Made by a program: the position numbers and the translations under genes. From contig JAFKGK010000006.1 in NCBI GenBank assembly GCA_017307165.1, positions 1 through 64,000 of the forward strand: a stretch of DNA of 64,000 nt, read 5' to 3'. Shown piece after piece: positions 18,526-28,278 of the stretch. Under the pieces are notes generated by a model. The model worked only from the letters and a program-made list of their open reading frames with translations, had not been told where the DNA came from and did no database searches. Each line of letters starts with the position of its first letter. Position 1 is the stretch's first letter. The stretch comes from Candidatus Melainabacteria bacterium (GTDB lineage: Bacteria > Cyanobacteriota > Vampirovibrionia > Obscuribacterales > Obscuribacteraceae).

Positions 18526-19728
18526 TCAGTTTAGTCCGCCGTACTCGGCCGCAACCACCAGAACAGCCTTGACGACCTCAGTCATGTAGGGCATGTTGCA
18601 GTTGACCACTCGGTCATTGAGCGAGTGATAGTTGGGGTTGAAGCCATCGTCCGAAAACTCTTCCGAGATCAGGACGGCCTTGTAGCCGTGATCGAGGAAG
18701 CCAGCCTGGTCGGAGCGATCGGTGACTGCGTTGTTGTGTGTGTCGACGGGGTTGATATTGATCCCGTAGCGCTTGATCGCCCGGAAAAACTTGACAACAA
18801 TCTCGTGCGAACCGTTCTTATTGACACCATCATGGATGTCGAGACGATTGCCCGGCTTGTTGCAGTAGGCGATCATGTCGATCTGCAGCATCGCAATGAC
18901 GTCGGTCTTGGCCGCGGCGACTATGTCGGAATAGGCATAGCTGCCCCAGAGGCCCTGCTCCTCGCCGGTAAAGTGCAAAAATTGCACCGTGTACGGGAGT
19001 TTGAGGCCCTTGATGATGCGCGCCATCTCGAGCACTGCTGCCGAACCGGAGCCGTCATCGTCGGCACCCGGAGCCTTGTTTTCGATGCCCCAGGGCCGAC
19101 CAGCGGTCGAATCGAGGTGCGAACCAAGGATCAAGACCTTTTTGGGATCGACCGAGCCGGGGATGACGGCGACCAGGTTTTCAAATGTCTTGCCACGGAC
19201 CTTGTAGGGGCTCCGAGACACGCTAATGCCCAGTGCTTTGTAGGCTTCTTCCATGTAGGACATGGCGATGCCTAGCTCGGGATGATAAGTGTTGCGAGTG
19301 GCGATCTGTACTGACTTGCCGCCGACCATCATCGGGATTTCACCCGAGAGCTTGAGCATGGTGTCTTTGAGATTGTCGATGCTGACCTGATTGATGGCGG
19401 CGACCACGACAGGATTGGGAGCCGGCAGATTGGTCGTATCGATCTTAGGACCGGCCATAAAGCGCGAGCGACGCACTTCGGCAGGATCAAACTTGCAACC
19501 GCCAGTCCACTTTTTGCCTGCGTGAACAGACGAAAAGTCGCCTTCTTGGGGAGTCAGCAGGACTTGGTCGGCTGGCGGAGCCTGGTGATTGTGGCCAGCG
19601 TGATGATCGTGGTCGACAGCGGAATCGACCTCGATTTTTTCTCCACGCTTGCGGACGAGAAACAAGGAGATGAGGGCGGCGAGCGCGAGCAGCGCGAAGC
19701 CGACCCAGACATAGGGGTGGTCAAACAT
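18526..19728 (-). CDS. Membrane-anchored M28-family zinc aminopeptidase
   Basis: A 400-residue co-catalytic di-zinc peptidase anchored by one N-terminal helix (residues 8-25, FALLALAALISLFLVR). A His/Asp-rich linker follows (DHDHHAGHNH). The M28 metal ligands are present in order: His and Asp in LILGSHLDSTAG, Asp in GADDDGSGSAAVLEMA, the catalytic Glu pair in FTGEEQGLWGS, Asp in LQIDMIAY, and the last His in NYHSLNDRV. The active domain should face the periplasm or outside and release N-terminal amino acids from peptides. The His-rich linker could bind or buffer metal. Single-gene transcript with its own terminator. Confidence 0.92.
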   Translation of the reverse strand: MFDHPYVWVGFALLALAALISLFLVRKRGEKIEVDSAVDHDHHAGHNHQAPPADQVLLTPQEGDFSSVHAGKKWTGGCKFDPAEVRRSRFMAGPKIDTTNLPAPNPVVVAAINQVSIDNLKDTMLKLSGEIPMMVGGKSVQIATRNTYHPELGIAMSYMEEAYKALGISVSRSPYKVRGKTFENLVAVIPGSVDPKKVLILGSHLDSTAGRPWGIENKAPGADDDGSGSAAVLEMARIIKGLKLPYTVQFLHFTGEEQGLWGSYAYSDIVAAAKTDVIAMLQIDMIAYCNKPGNRLDIHDGVNKNGSHEIVVKFFRAIKRYGININPVDTHNNAVTDRSDQAGFLDHGYKAVLISEEFSDDGFNPNYHSLNDRVVNCNMPYMTEVVKAVLVVAAEYGGLN

Positions 19729-20282
19729 GGCTTTGCTCCAATGTTATTTGCCTTAGCGGCGGTTTAGAAAAGAGGTTTCAGATGTGTTCGCATCACAATG
19801 GATCACCATATGTGGTGACTTTTTCCTGGCTATGTGCGCGGGAAGAGAAGATTATCCTGGCTTTTTGAGAGCTAAGAGGCGACCTCGATGTGAATCAAAT
19901 AAAATGAAACAGGTCTATAACCTAAAGCTCTTGCAGGTACCGGTACAAGGCCTCCATCGGCACTGGCCTGGTTGGGGCGCTATAAAAAGCTCACGCGAGT
20001 TAGCGCTGCCTGCCCCAAAATAACTCATTTCTATTTGTTCCCATCCCTTTGATTGCCGCGTCTTTGGCTTTGCATCTATTGATCGTAGCGAAGCTCGCTC
20101 AGTTTGAAAGCCAGGAGAAGCATTGCAGAAAAATAGCTGTTTACTGTTAGCCCTGTTGCGCTAGTTGTCGGTGCGCACAGTTAAGCGCACGAACTTAACA
20201 AATAAAGTCGACTTAAATCGACATGTGAATACCTGCGCTAGCATATGCAAACATCAAAACCCCAGGGAAGGACATAGCAAAA
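19729..20282 (+). other. 554-base intergenic region with inverted repeats
   Basis: No credible gene lies between the divergent peptidase and DHS-like genes. At 19803-19818 a 6-bp hairpin (TCACCA/TGGTGA, 4-base loop) is followed by CTTTTT, a weak terminator-like element. Two dyads lie near the right end, at 20171-20190 and 20207-20222. The rest shows no clear promoter, RNA gene or repeat that I can support. Confidence 0.5.
20171..20222 (+). promoter_or_regulatory. Paired dyads upstream of the DHS-like gene
   Basis: GTGCG-N10-CGCAC (20171-20190) and GTCGA-N6-TCGAC (20207-20222) lie 61-112 bases before the ATG. They are spaced like tandem operator half-site pairs. The sequences match no operator family that I can name. 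They are short enough to arise by chance, so confidence is low. Confidence 0.3.
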
Positions 20283-21248
20283 ATGGCAATCAAGGAGTTT
20301 ATCAAGCATCATTTTCGTCACTTTAACGCCGCCGTGGTCGTTGATGCAGCCGAAGCCTACATCGCTCACCTCGATAAGGGCGGCAAGATGTTTATGACTC
20401 TTGCTGGAGCGATGAGCACTGCCGAACTCGGTCTGTCTCTGGCCGAAATGATCAGGCAAGATAAGGTGCACGCCATATGCTGTACGGGAGCCAATCTCGA
20501 AGAGGATATCTTTAATCTCGTCGCACACGATCACTATGAACGTGTGCCGCATTACAGACAGCTCAGTCCTGCCGAAGAAGTCGAGTTGCATTCACGTGGC
20601 ATGAATCGCGTTACTGACACCTGCATCCCCGAAGACGAAGCGATACGCCGCATCGAGAACGAAGTCCTCGAGCTCTGGCAAAATGCAGATAAGAAAGGCG
20701 AGCGATATTTTCCCTATGAGTTTATGTATCAATTGCTGCGCTCCAAAAAGATCGAAAAGCATTATCAGATCGATCCTAAGGATTCGTGGATGATTGCTGC
20801 CTGCGAAAAGAACATCCCGATCTTTTCACCCGGTTGGGAAGACTCTACTCTCGGCAATATCTTTGTTTCGCATGTTGTCCGCGGGGACATTAAGAGCGTA
20901 CAGACCGTCAAATCCGGCCTCGAGCAAATGGCTTTGTTGATCGACTGGTATAAGGCAAATAGCAAGGACGAGTCTATCGGATTCTTTCAGATTGCCGGGG
21001 GGATTGCAGGTGATTTTCCAATTTGCGTAGTACCCTTGATCCAACAAGATCTACAAGAAGACTGCAAACTCTGGGGCTATTTTTGCCAGATCTCCGATAG
21101 CACGACCAGCTACGGGTCGTACTCGGGTGCCGTACCCAATGAAAAAATCACCTGGGGCAAGCTTTCTGGCGATACACCACGCTTCGTTATTGAAAGCGAT
21201 GCATCAATAGTTGCACCTCTTGTGTTTGCCTACGTTCTAGGTCAATAG
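20283..21248 (+). CDS. Deoxyhypusine synthase-like protein
   Basis: A member of the deoxyhypusine synthase fold family (321 residues, close to the family length). True DHS transfers the butylamine group of spermidine to eIF5A; bacterial homologues without eIF5A include homospermidine synthases. The NAD-binding first part contains MTLAGAMSTAELGLSLAEMI and CCTGANLEEDIFNL. The C-terminal part keeps the active-site lysine in ITWGKLSGD (Lys293) with SDASIVAPLV after it. GGGAAGGA lies about 8 bases upstream of the ATG. No polyamine gene is adjacent. The reaction is probably spermidine- or putrescine-dependent, but the product is unknown. Confidence 0.92.
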   Translation: MAIKEFIKHHFRHFNAAVVVDAAEAYIAHLDKGGKMFMTLAGAMSTAELGLSLAEMIRQDKVHAICCTGANLEEDIFNLVAHDHYERVPHYRQLSPAEEVELHSRGMNRVTDTCIPEDEAIRRIENEVLELWQNADKKGERYFPYEFMYQLLRSKKIEKHYQIDPKDSWMIAACEKNIPIFSPGWEDSTLGNIFVSHVVRGDIKSVQTVKSGLEQMALLIDWYKANSKDESIGFFQIAGGIAGDFPICVVPLIQQDLQEDCKLWGYFCQISDSTTSYGSYSGAVPNEKITWGKLSGDTPRFVIESDASIVAPLVFAYVLGQ

Positions 21249-21274
21249 TTTCAAGACTAAATGTTTGATACCGT

Positions 21275-21310
21275 ACGCAAGGCCCCAGACAGATCCCTGG
21301 GGCCTTGCGT
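21275..21310 (+). terminator. Terminator hairpin after the DHS-like gene
   Basis: A perfect 14-bp stem (ACGCAAGGCCCCAG with its complement) and an 8-base loop lie 26 bases after the stop codon. It is not followed by a strong T run (GACATTTGTCTT), so termination may be partial. Confidence 0.68.
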
Positions 21311-21393
21311 GACATTTGTCTTGGAGAGGGTAAAATCGCATTAGGCATCAGTGATTTTTGGATTCTCTCTCCTTCAATTGTCTGAGGATATTG

Positions 21394-23733
21394 GTGCAAG
21401 CTGATCAAAACCAGGCTTGGTGGGCACGAGTGCCTATTTCTGTAGGCTTGAGCGCTGTCGTTCTTTTGATGATAGCGCTTGGCGCTTTGTCCTATGACAG
21501 CGCAGAGCAGCTAAAAAATGCCCGTAACAAGGTCGAACACACCTATCAAGTGCTGTTGGGTCTCGAGACCTTTGTCTCGACGCTTAAGGATGCCGAGACA
21601 GGACAGCGGGGGTATTTGCTGACTGGTCGGCCCGTTTATCTCACCCCGTTTCATAGCGCGAGGGCACAGATATCCAAGGAGGTACAAGTATTCAGAGGCC
21701 TGGTCCATGATAATCCAGAGCAAATGGCTCGTTTTGACCAGTTATACGAGCTAGCACAGCAAAAAATAGAGATGATCGAGACTTCGATTGATCTCAAGGC
21801 CGCCAATAAGACCAAGGATGTCGCAGCTCTGATAGATAGCGAACGTGGCCGTGAGTTGATGGATCGGATCCGCAGCATCGTCGACGAGATGAGACAAGTC
21901 GAAAACAAGCTCTTACTGGAGCGTGATGCCTTTGAACAAGAACGTTCCAGCCAGGCCAAAAAGCACACACTGGCCGTGACTATTGGTGGTTCTATACTCC
22001 TCATCCTTGTAGGATGGCTCTTGATAAAGCAAAAGAACGCTACTGCTGCTGCTCAGGCTCGGGCAGACGAGACAAATACAAAGTTACGCCACAATCTCGA
22101 TGAGTTGAGTATCCTCAATGGCGAGCTGAGCAAGGCACGCGATCAGGCTCAAAATGCCTCCAGGCTCAAATCGGAGTTTGTGGCAAATGTCAGCCATGAG
22201 ATCCGAACCCCTATGAATGGCATTATCGGCATGAGCTCGATTTTGCTAAAGACAAATCTAGACGACGACCAAAGACAATTTGCCGAGGGTATCAAAGCGG
22301 CATCTCATTCTCTTTTGATGGTCATTAACGATGTGCTCGATTTTTCCAAAATCGAGGCGGGGCGTCTCGAAATAGAAAACATCGAATTTGATCTGGTGTC
22401 CATGGTCGAAGGCACTTGCGATATCCTTGCCTCAGCCGCGCACGCTAAGGGTATCTCGCTCATGAGCTTTATCGATCCCGGCTTGCCGCGACGGGTCATT
22501 GGCGATCCAGAGCGGATCAGGCAAATATTGCTCAATCTCGTCTCCAATGCGATCAAATTTAGCGATGAGGGCGAGGTCGTGGTGCGTGCCGTCTTGGCTT
22601 CTTCGATCGGGCATACGATGACGATCAGGTTTTCGGTTGCTGATCAAGGCATTGGTCTAAGCCCCGAAGAGCAATCCAAGCTATTTCAGCCGTTTGTGCA
22701 GGCTGATGGCTCTATTACCCGCAAGTTTGGCGGCACCGGCTTGGGGCTGAGTATCTCTAGATCTCTGGCGGAGCTGATGGGTGGTTCCATTGGTATCGAG
22801 AGCAAAAAAGGTGTAGGCTCCGTGTTTTGGTTCAATATCACCGTCGATTGCGTCGATCAGGTCTCTATTGTCAATGCAAAAGAAGAGTTGAAAGACTTTC
22901 GCATCCTGGTGGTTGATGATGAGCCTAGTGCAAGAGAAATACTCAAGACTTATCTACTTTGCTGGGGGATGAAAGTAGAGGTTGCAGAGGATTGTCGGAC
23001 CGGTTTAGACATTTTGAAAAGGTGTGCTGCTGAGGGCGATCCTTGCCGCATAGCCATTATCGATCTGAGGATGCCTCAGGCATCGGGCTTTGAAATGGCA
23101 AGGGCAATACAGAGCGACGCAAGTATTGCTTTTACGCAGATGGTCCTGCTGACTGCCTTTGATGCTCAAGGGCTCGGTACTCAGGCTAAGCAGCATGGGT
23201 TTAAAGCCTATATCACCAAGCCGCTCAGGCAGTCTCTCTTATTAGATTGCTTGATGGGTATGCTTTGCGCCAAGAGCAATGGCCGCAAAAAGATCGAAGC
23301 ACAACTCGATACTGGTGGGGATGCCAAGGAAGCGCCTCGCAAAGAGTCGATCCTCGTGGTCGAGGACAACAATATCAATCAGACTGTCGTCATGAAATAT
23401 TTGCAGGATCTGGGCTTTAGCTGCCAGATCGTCGAGAGCGGCGAGCAAGCTTTGCTGGCAGTGGAGGCAAACAATTACGATCTGATCTTTATGGATTGTC
23501 AGATGCCTGGGATGGATGGCATGGAGGCAACCAAGCTGATCAGGCGTAAAGAGGCTCTAAGTGGACGCAGAGCCACTATTGTTGCGATGACTGCTCATGC
23601 CATGCAAGGCTATAAGGACAAATGCCTTGCGGCGGGCATGGACGACTACATAGCCAAGCCACTCGATATGGCCATGCTCAAAACGATGACCGAAAAATGG
23701 TTGCCGGAGGATCGTAGCAACTGGTTCAGATAG
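21394..23733 (+). CDS. Hybrid sensor histidine kinase with CHASE3 and two receiver domains
   Basis: A membrane-bound hybrid kinase of 779 residues from GTG 21394 (GAGG six bases upstream); TTG 21358 is the alternative. Order: TM helix ([17 protein letters not shown]); CHASE3-type extracellular sensor with [14 protein letters not shown]; second TM ([17 protein letters not shown]); coiled coil; HisKA with the phospho-His in [12 protein letters not shown] near residue 268; HATPase with [19 protein letters not shown] and [10 protein letters not shown]. Receiver 1 (VVDDEPS, Asp in IIDLRMP near 556) and receiver 2 (VVEDNNINQ, Asp in [10 protein letters not shown] near 700) follow, both with the conserved Lys-Pro. 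No Hpt domain or partner regulator is adjacent. Confidence 0.92.
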   Translation: MQADQNQAWWARVPISVGLSAVVLLMIALGALSYDSAEQLKNARNKVEHTYQVLLGLETFVSTLKDAETGQRGYLLTGRPVYLTPFHSARAQISKEVQVFRGLVHDNPEQMARFDQLYELAQQKIEMIETSIDLKAANKTKDVAALIDSERGRELMDRIRSIVDEMRQVENKLLLERDAFEQERSSQAKKHTLAVTIGGSILLILVGWLLIKQKNATAAAQARADETNTKLRHNLDELSILNGELSKARDQAQNASRLKSEFVANVSHEIRTPMNGIIGMSSILLKTNLDDDQRQFAEGIKAASHSLLMVINDVLDFSKIEAGRLEIENIEFDLVSMVEGTCDILASAAHAKGISLMSFIDPGLPRRVIGDPERIRQILLNLVSNAIKFSDEGEVVVRAVLASSIGHTMTIRFSVADQGIGLSPEEQSKLFQPFVQADGSITRKFGGTGLGLSISRSLAELMGGSIGIESKKGVGSVFWFNITVDCVDQVSIVNAKEELKDFRILVVDDEPSAREILKTYLLCWGMKVEVAEDCRTGLDILKRCAAEGDPCRIAIIDLRMPQASGFEMARAIQSDASIAFTQMVLLTAFDAQGLGTQAKQHGFKAYITKPLRQSLLLDCLMGMLCAKSNGRKKIEAQLDTGGDAKEAPRKESILVVEDNNINQTVVMKYLQDLGFSCQIVESGEQALLAVEANNYDLIFMDCQMPGMDGMEATKLIRRKEALSGRRATIVAMTAHAMQGYKDKCLAAGMDDYIAKPLDMAMLKTMTEKWLPEDRSNWFR

Positions 23734-23841
23734 GTCTGAGGAAATTTATTGATTATTTTCAGATGACTTTGAACTATTTTTCAAATGCGAGCGTCAAAGT
23801 CATAGTCTGTTCGCAAGCATTTGATTTTTTGAGGGGTTCTT

Positions 23842-24273
23842 ATGATGTCCAACATTATTTCGGCCAGAGCGATGTCTTTTGCACTCGTAATCGGTCTCAT
23901 AGGCGCAGCTTTGCCTGCTTTTGCTCAGGCTAGCTCTCCCGAGCCAGTTGCAGGCTCCAGTGCCGCGCCTGCTCCGGCCCCTGCTCCATCGGCTGGTGCT
24001 GGTGATCCTAATGCGGGAGGCCGGGGCTTTGGTCGCAAGCATCGAGGTGGTGGTCAGTTTGGCAAAGGGGATCCTGCGGCCAGAGCAGCTCGCAAAGCCA
24101 AGATCATGCAAAAGTTTGATACTAATGGCGACGGCAAGCTCGATGATAGCGAAAGGGCGCAGTTTAAGGCTTTTAGAGAGCAGCGTCGCGCACAACGCGC
24201 CGCAAAGCGTGGTGCCGGTGGACCTGGTGGCTTTAATGGCGCCCAAACTGGTGGACAGCCTCCAGTCAATTGA
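23842..24273 (+). CDS. Exported EF-hand protein
   Basis: A 143-residue protein with a signal peptide ending near PAFAQASS. A Pro/Ala-rich linker (residues 33-58) and a Gly/Arg-rich segment come next. One canonical EF-hand loop, DTNGDGKLDDSE, lies near residue 95 with flanking helices. The tail is Arg/Ala/Gly-rich. GAGGGG lies about 6 bases upstream of the ATG. A single EF-hand usually pairs with a second copy, so dimerisation on Ca2+ binding is possible. It is convergent with the large membrane-protein gene, 6 bases from its stop. Confidence 0.8.
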   Translation: MMSNIISARAMSFALVIGLIGAALPAFAQASSPEPVAGSSAAPAPAPAPSAGAGDPNAGGRGFGRKHRGGGQFGKGDPAARAARKAKIMQKFDTNGDGKLDDSERAQFKAFREQRRAQRAAKRGAGGPGGFNGAQTGGQPPVN

Positions 24274-24279
24274 TCCATA

Positions 24280-27246
24280 TCAACGCTTGCTTTTGGCTGC
24301 AATTTGATCGATCAGATAGGCTACTTGCCATTTGCGTTCTTCAATCTCGCCAGGACCGCAAAACATGGTGACAAAATCTGCTCTTTCAGCTTTGTCCGGT
24401 CTCGATGGGTCTGGGGGCATCACAGCGGTCATGCCGACCATAGGGATCATCAAAGGTTTGCCATTAATGCCTGCGTCCAGCTGATAGGTAAAGGTACATG
24501 CTATGGTGCCCGGGGATCGCTTGTCCCAGGGTGCCAGCTGTACCACTTTGAGGTCGCTATAGGCACCTGAGCTCTGCGCCTTGCCTATGATCTGCGCCAT
24601 CAGAGGCAGACCTGTCTTGCCGCGAGTGGCCAAATTGCCGATGGCCAGATAAGACTTGTTGAGTCCTTGTCCACTTGATTGGTACAAGCTGGCCACTTCT
24701 CCAGTTGGACTTATCGGTGGGGTCTTGATGTACTTGTAGCTGCCAGGCAGGAGCAGTCGGGTGTCGAGGGTGGGCACTTCTTGTACGTTAGTCAAGACTT
24801 GAGCGATCCGAGTGCTGCCGATGGCTACGAGTGTCACTGCCAGTCCACAGCCGATCATGCCGATCTCCCTCGATATGCTCGTTTTGTCGTCATTGTGCAA
24901 GAGCCTGGCGATGCAAGCTACAAAAAGCAAAGCGGCCAGGCCGGTGATTGAGATCATGGCGCCCGATGCCCTTAAAAAATCCTCTTGTGTTTGATATGCC
25001 AATTCGATCCCGATCGCCAAAAAGCAGGCAATTGCGGGATAGGCATAGTAAAAGAGTCTCTTTTTCCTTTGAAAGCCCATCGCGACAAAGACCGGAGGTA
25101 GCCAGGCGACGAGATAAGTGATCAGGACATGTACAGTAAAAAACAATTCGTTTTTAAAGGGGAAAGTCGCAGCCGCGAGCGAGCCGGTTAGACCGATGTC
25201 CAGGTTTGACTTGCTAAAAGAGGCAATGCCAGAGCCAAAGGCCAAAAGGACAAAAGCAACGGCAAGCTCACATGCATCATGCTCTTTTTTTATAAAATAT
25301 CTGCGTGCAAACCAGCCGATGCAAAAAATGATCAGGCTGTATGCAAGAGTCCTGATTATCACCCAGTCTACAGGCAGATGCATGTCCATGCTGCAGTCGC
25401 CGCTCTGCGCGAGGATTTTGCCTTGATTGCTGATGAGAGAGACAAAACGCTGCCAATCCCATCCGCATACAGACATTTTATTGAGTGCATTGAGTGGCAT
25501 GCTGATCAATGCGCCAGCGCAAAATGCACCAAATATAGTGCCAAGTGCTACTGGTAGTTCTTTGAGTCTCCTGCCTGCATATACATAAAGAAAGTACGGA
25601 AGCCCCACATCTATGAGCCCACGTTGCATGCTCATAAAAATCTCGTCCATGATCTTAAAGTCTTGCATAGCTGCCCGACTGTGGATCTCGAGCAGGACAA
25701 AGACGAGCAGTCCACCATAGATGGGCAGTCGACCGAGATCCGGCCATAGTCTCGAAGATCTGGTACTCATAGATAGCCCGACCGTGTGCATCAACCACAA
25801 GAGCCAGATCGAAAAAAACAAGAGCACGATCACAGAGTGCGTGGTAGAGCGCCCCAGCGATAAAAACTGGAACATGTACTCGGATACAAGAAACCAGCTT
25901 AGACTGATCAGATAGAGCACGCGCGAGGCCATGGCATTGGTGAGCTTTTTGCGGATGGCCAAAAGAGTCAATAGCCCAAGGGCAAGAGCCACCACCGGTC
26001 TCATGACTGGTGCCGAAAATGCATTGATGGTATTAGCCCAAAACCAGTTTTTGCTCCACGAATAAATATATGCAGCGCCGATCGAGATCTTGTTAAATGG
26101 GGATTCGGGTCCAAACCAGTCAACGGCTGGTTCGCTGTACAACAGGATCGTGCCAAAGATAAAGAGAGCAAATACTAGAGGCCTGAGCAATCTTTCGCCG
26201 GCCATGTCCGAAAGCCCAGATGCGACTATCTTGCTACTCTTGAGTAGTTTAAAAATAATGCCGACCGAGAGTAGATACCAGATCGGCCAGAGGAAGCCCG
26301 CAGTGTAATGTATGCAGTTAAATGCCTGTGTTGCGGTCTTGGAAAGATCGCAGCGAGCTATCAAGCAGGCAATATTGAGTCCGATCAGGATGGTTGTGCT
26401 TTTAAAAATCCAGGCACTGCTGGATAAGGCCGGGGGGATCGTTCTGATCTTTTTTGCTAAAAAATACAGGCAGACTCCGATTGCGGCACCGCATGGCAAT
26501 GATGCCATCAGGCTGCTGTACGGACCAAAATACGTGTATTGCTCCGGCATCTTAAATTGCAGCGCCGCCAGGACCCAGATGCCGGCAGGAGCTCCCGCAA
26601 GCGCGCAAAAAAGTCCCTGCAAGATCTTGTTTTTGTCGCTTTGGATAGCGTAGGCAAAGATTGCAGTATAGGCCGCGATTGGGATAAAAATATTGCTTAT
26701 ATCCTTGGCGCCGGCACCGGCTATGGTGCCAAACATAAATAGATAGGACAGCACTCCGACAAAGAGAGCTCCACCGTTTGCAAAGGCCGTGCCCGCAAGG
26801 AGAGCTCCCCATCCTGTGGCAAGAGAGATGAGCCAAAGCAGGACCGACCAGGTGGATACCTGGATTGCCTGGCTCCTGACGTTAGTCACCAGTGTAGAAG
26901 GGGCTTCCAGCAATGTAAAAGGTGTGAGAATGCATAAAGCAGCAGTAACCAAAAAGACCGGCCTCAATATGATGCGTGACTCTGGTGGGAGAGCTTGCAG
27001 ATCGAGCTGGTCCTTGCTGTAGTCTCTAAAATAAAAGCGTTCGACTATCTTGTAGCCGCCCTGTATCATCCTGGATCGGGAGATGTGCTTATAGAGCTTG
27101 CGATTGTGCCGTACTTTCAATAGTTTGAGCCGCACACTTCTCAGGCCCCGATTGAGTCTTGTGAGGAGCCAGCCGAGCAGCGGAAACAATCCGATCAAAA
27201 AATAGCCAAATTTTCGCAGGGTTGCTAGCGCTTGAAGTGGATTCAC
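24280..27246 (-). CDS. Large polytopic membrane protein, unknown
   Basis: A 988-residue protein with a basic N-terminal region (residues 25-60, Arg/Lys-rich). About 20 or more hydrophobic helices follow through residue 830. A soluble C-terminal domain of roughly 150 residues ends the protein. No transporter or glycosyltransferase signature stood out; a DXD or DD catalytic pattern was not evident. The start codon is 2 bases after the homoserine-kinase stop, so the two genes are very likely cotranscribed. Its size recalls multi-spanning glycan or lipid-processing proteins, but this is only a shape comparison. Confidence 0.8.
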   Translation of the reverse strand: MNPLQALATLRKFGYFLIGLFPLLGWLLTRLNRGLRSVRLKLLKVRHNRKLYKHISRSRMIQGGYKIVERFYFRDYSKDQLDLQALPPESRIILRPVFLVTAALCILTPFTLLEAPSTLVTNVRSQAIQVSTWSVLLWLISLATGWGALLAGTAFANGGALFVGVLSYLFMFGTIAGAGAKDISNIFIPIAAYTAIFAYAIQSDKNKILQGLFCALAGAPAGIWVLAALQFKMPEQYTYFGPYSSLMASLPCGAAIGVCLYFLAKKIRTIPPALSSSAWIFKSTTILIGLNIACLIARCDLSKTATQAFNCIHYTAGFLWPIWYLLSVGIIFKLLKSSKIVASGLSDMAGERLLRPLVFALFIFGTILLYSEPAVDWFGPESPFNKISIGAAYIYSWSKNWFWANTINAFSAPVMRPVVALALGLLTLLAIRKKLTNAMASRVLYLISLSWFLVSEYMFQFLSLGRSTTHSVIVLLFFSIWLLWLMHTVGLSMSTRSSRLWPDLGRLPIYGGLLVFVLLEIHSRAAMQDFKIMDEIFMSMQRGLIDVGLPYFLYVYAGRRLKELPVALGTIFGAFCAGALISMPLNALNKMSVCGWDWQRFVSLISNQGKILAQSGDCSMDMHLPVDWVIIRTLAYSLIIFCIGWFARRYFIKKEHDACELAVAFVLLAFGSGIASFSKSNLDIGLTGSLAAATFPFKNELFFTVHVLITYLVAWLPPVFVAMGFQRKKRLFYYAYPAIACFLAIGIELAYQTQEDFLRASGAMISITGLAALLFVACIARLLHNDDKTSISREIGMIGCGLAVTLVAIGSTRIAQVLTNVQEVPTLDTRLLLPGSYKYIKTPPISPTGEVASLYQSSGQGLNKSYLAIGNLATRGKTGLPLMAQIIGKAQSSGAYSDLKVVQLAPWDKRSPGTIACTFTYQLDAGINGKPLMIPMVGMTAVMPPDPSRPDKAERADFVTMFCGPGEIEERKWQVAYLIDQIAAKSKR

Positions 27247-27248
27247 TT

Positions 27249-28208
27249 TTAGATTTCCAGTTCCTGAATACCCTGATCGTCTACTTGCAGATCGAGTACT
27301 TTAGGTGGACGCTCTTGCTGATCTGCCCAGTGCGTTATTGTTTCCAGGACTTGAGACTTTTTTTTGGCATTGACAAAAATGCATATCGATGAGCCGCCAC
27401 CCGATAGAGCACAGCCCATTATCGGGGAGCCCACCAGCAATTGTCTGAGCTGATTGAGCTCCGGCACCAATTGACTGCGATAAGGCTCGTGCAAACGATC
27501 GTCAAAGGATTCGCGCAATGCTACCTCGTCATTGCGAGCGATGGCTGCCACGAGCTGTGCGACTTTGCCGACATTGTGCTGAGCATCGGAGAGCTTGACG
27601 TTTTTGGGCAAGACCGAGCGAGACATGGCTGTGGTCAGCGAATACCACGGAGAGACGACTATAACATGCCAGTCTTTAGGCCAATTGAGTCTCTGTGTCA
27701 CTATCCGCTTGCCGTCATTGGACTGGCCGCAGACAACGAGTCCACCCAGGAGAGATGCTGCAAGGGATTCGGCGTGCCCCTCCATTTCTCGGGCTTCGGC
27801 AAGCAAAGTCGCTGTGGTGGGGATGCGATCCTGCAGCACGCTGGCTGCCCAGAGCGCCCCAAGTATTGCCGTGGCACTGGATCCAAGACCTACACCAAGG
27901 GGTATATCCGAGTCGACAATGATCCTCACGCGCTCGAGGATGTGGTGGTCGCGCTGCCAGAGGCGCGAGAGTATCGTATAAGTGAGCTTGCCTTGATCTT
28001 GCGCCAGGCTGCTTTTGTCGATCGCTCCGCGGTAGCTTATCAGCGGTATGCCTGGGTCATTTGCGGGTAGCAAAAAAAAGGACATGCGACTATAAATATT
28101 TAGAGCCAGTCCCAGGCAGTCAAGACCTGCGCCAAGATTGGAAGTGCAGCCCGGCATCTTAAGCGTTATCTTGCGTCCCTTGCCGAGCAATTTGTCTAAG
28201 TCGCTCAC
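27249..28208 (-). CDS. thrB: Homoserine kinase (GHMP family)
   Basis: Phosphorylates L-homoserine for threonine synthesis. At 319 residues it is a typical ThrB. GHMP motifs are MPGCTSNLGAGLDCLGLALN (motif 1, residues 19-38), the ATP-binding PLGVGLGSSATAILGALWAA (motif 2, near residue 106), and GCALSGGGSSICIF (motif 3). No other threonine gene is adjacent. Instead it is followed, 2 bases later, by the 988-residue membrane protein. Other GHMP kinases are possible, but the N-terminal ThrB-like pattern is strong. Confidence 0.9.
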   Translation of the reverse strand: MSDLDKLLGKGRKITLKMPGCTSNLGAGLDCLGLALNIYSRMSFFLLPANDPGIPLISYRGAIDKSSLAQDQGKLTYTILSRLWQRDHHILERVRIIVDSDIPLGVGLGSSATAILGALWAASVLQDRIPTTATLLAEAREMEGHAESLAASLLGGLVVCGQSNDGKRIVTQRLNWPKDWHVIVVSPWYSLTTAMSRSVLPKNVKLSDAQHNVGKVAQLVAAIARNDEVALRESFDDRLHEPYRSQLVPELNQLRQLLVGSPIMGCALSGGGSSICIFVNAKKKSQVLETITHWADQQERPPKVLDLQVDDQGIQELEI

Positions 28209-28278
28209 TATTTATGTCTCACGCTCGATACTCGCACAATACTAGCAATATTTGGCCCAATAAATGGAGGCTCGCATC

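Noticed and set aside
18625-19275. 216-residue plus-strand frame opposite the M28 peptidase
   Set aside because: The peptidase carries all metal ligands; the opposite frame is a shadow with no recognisable feature.
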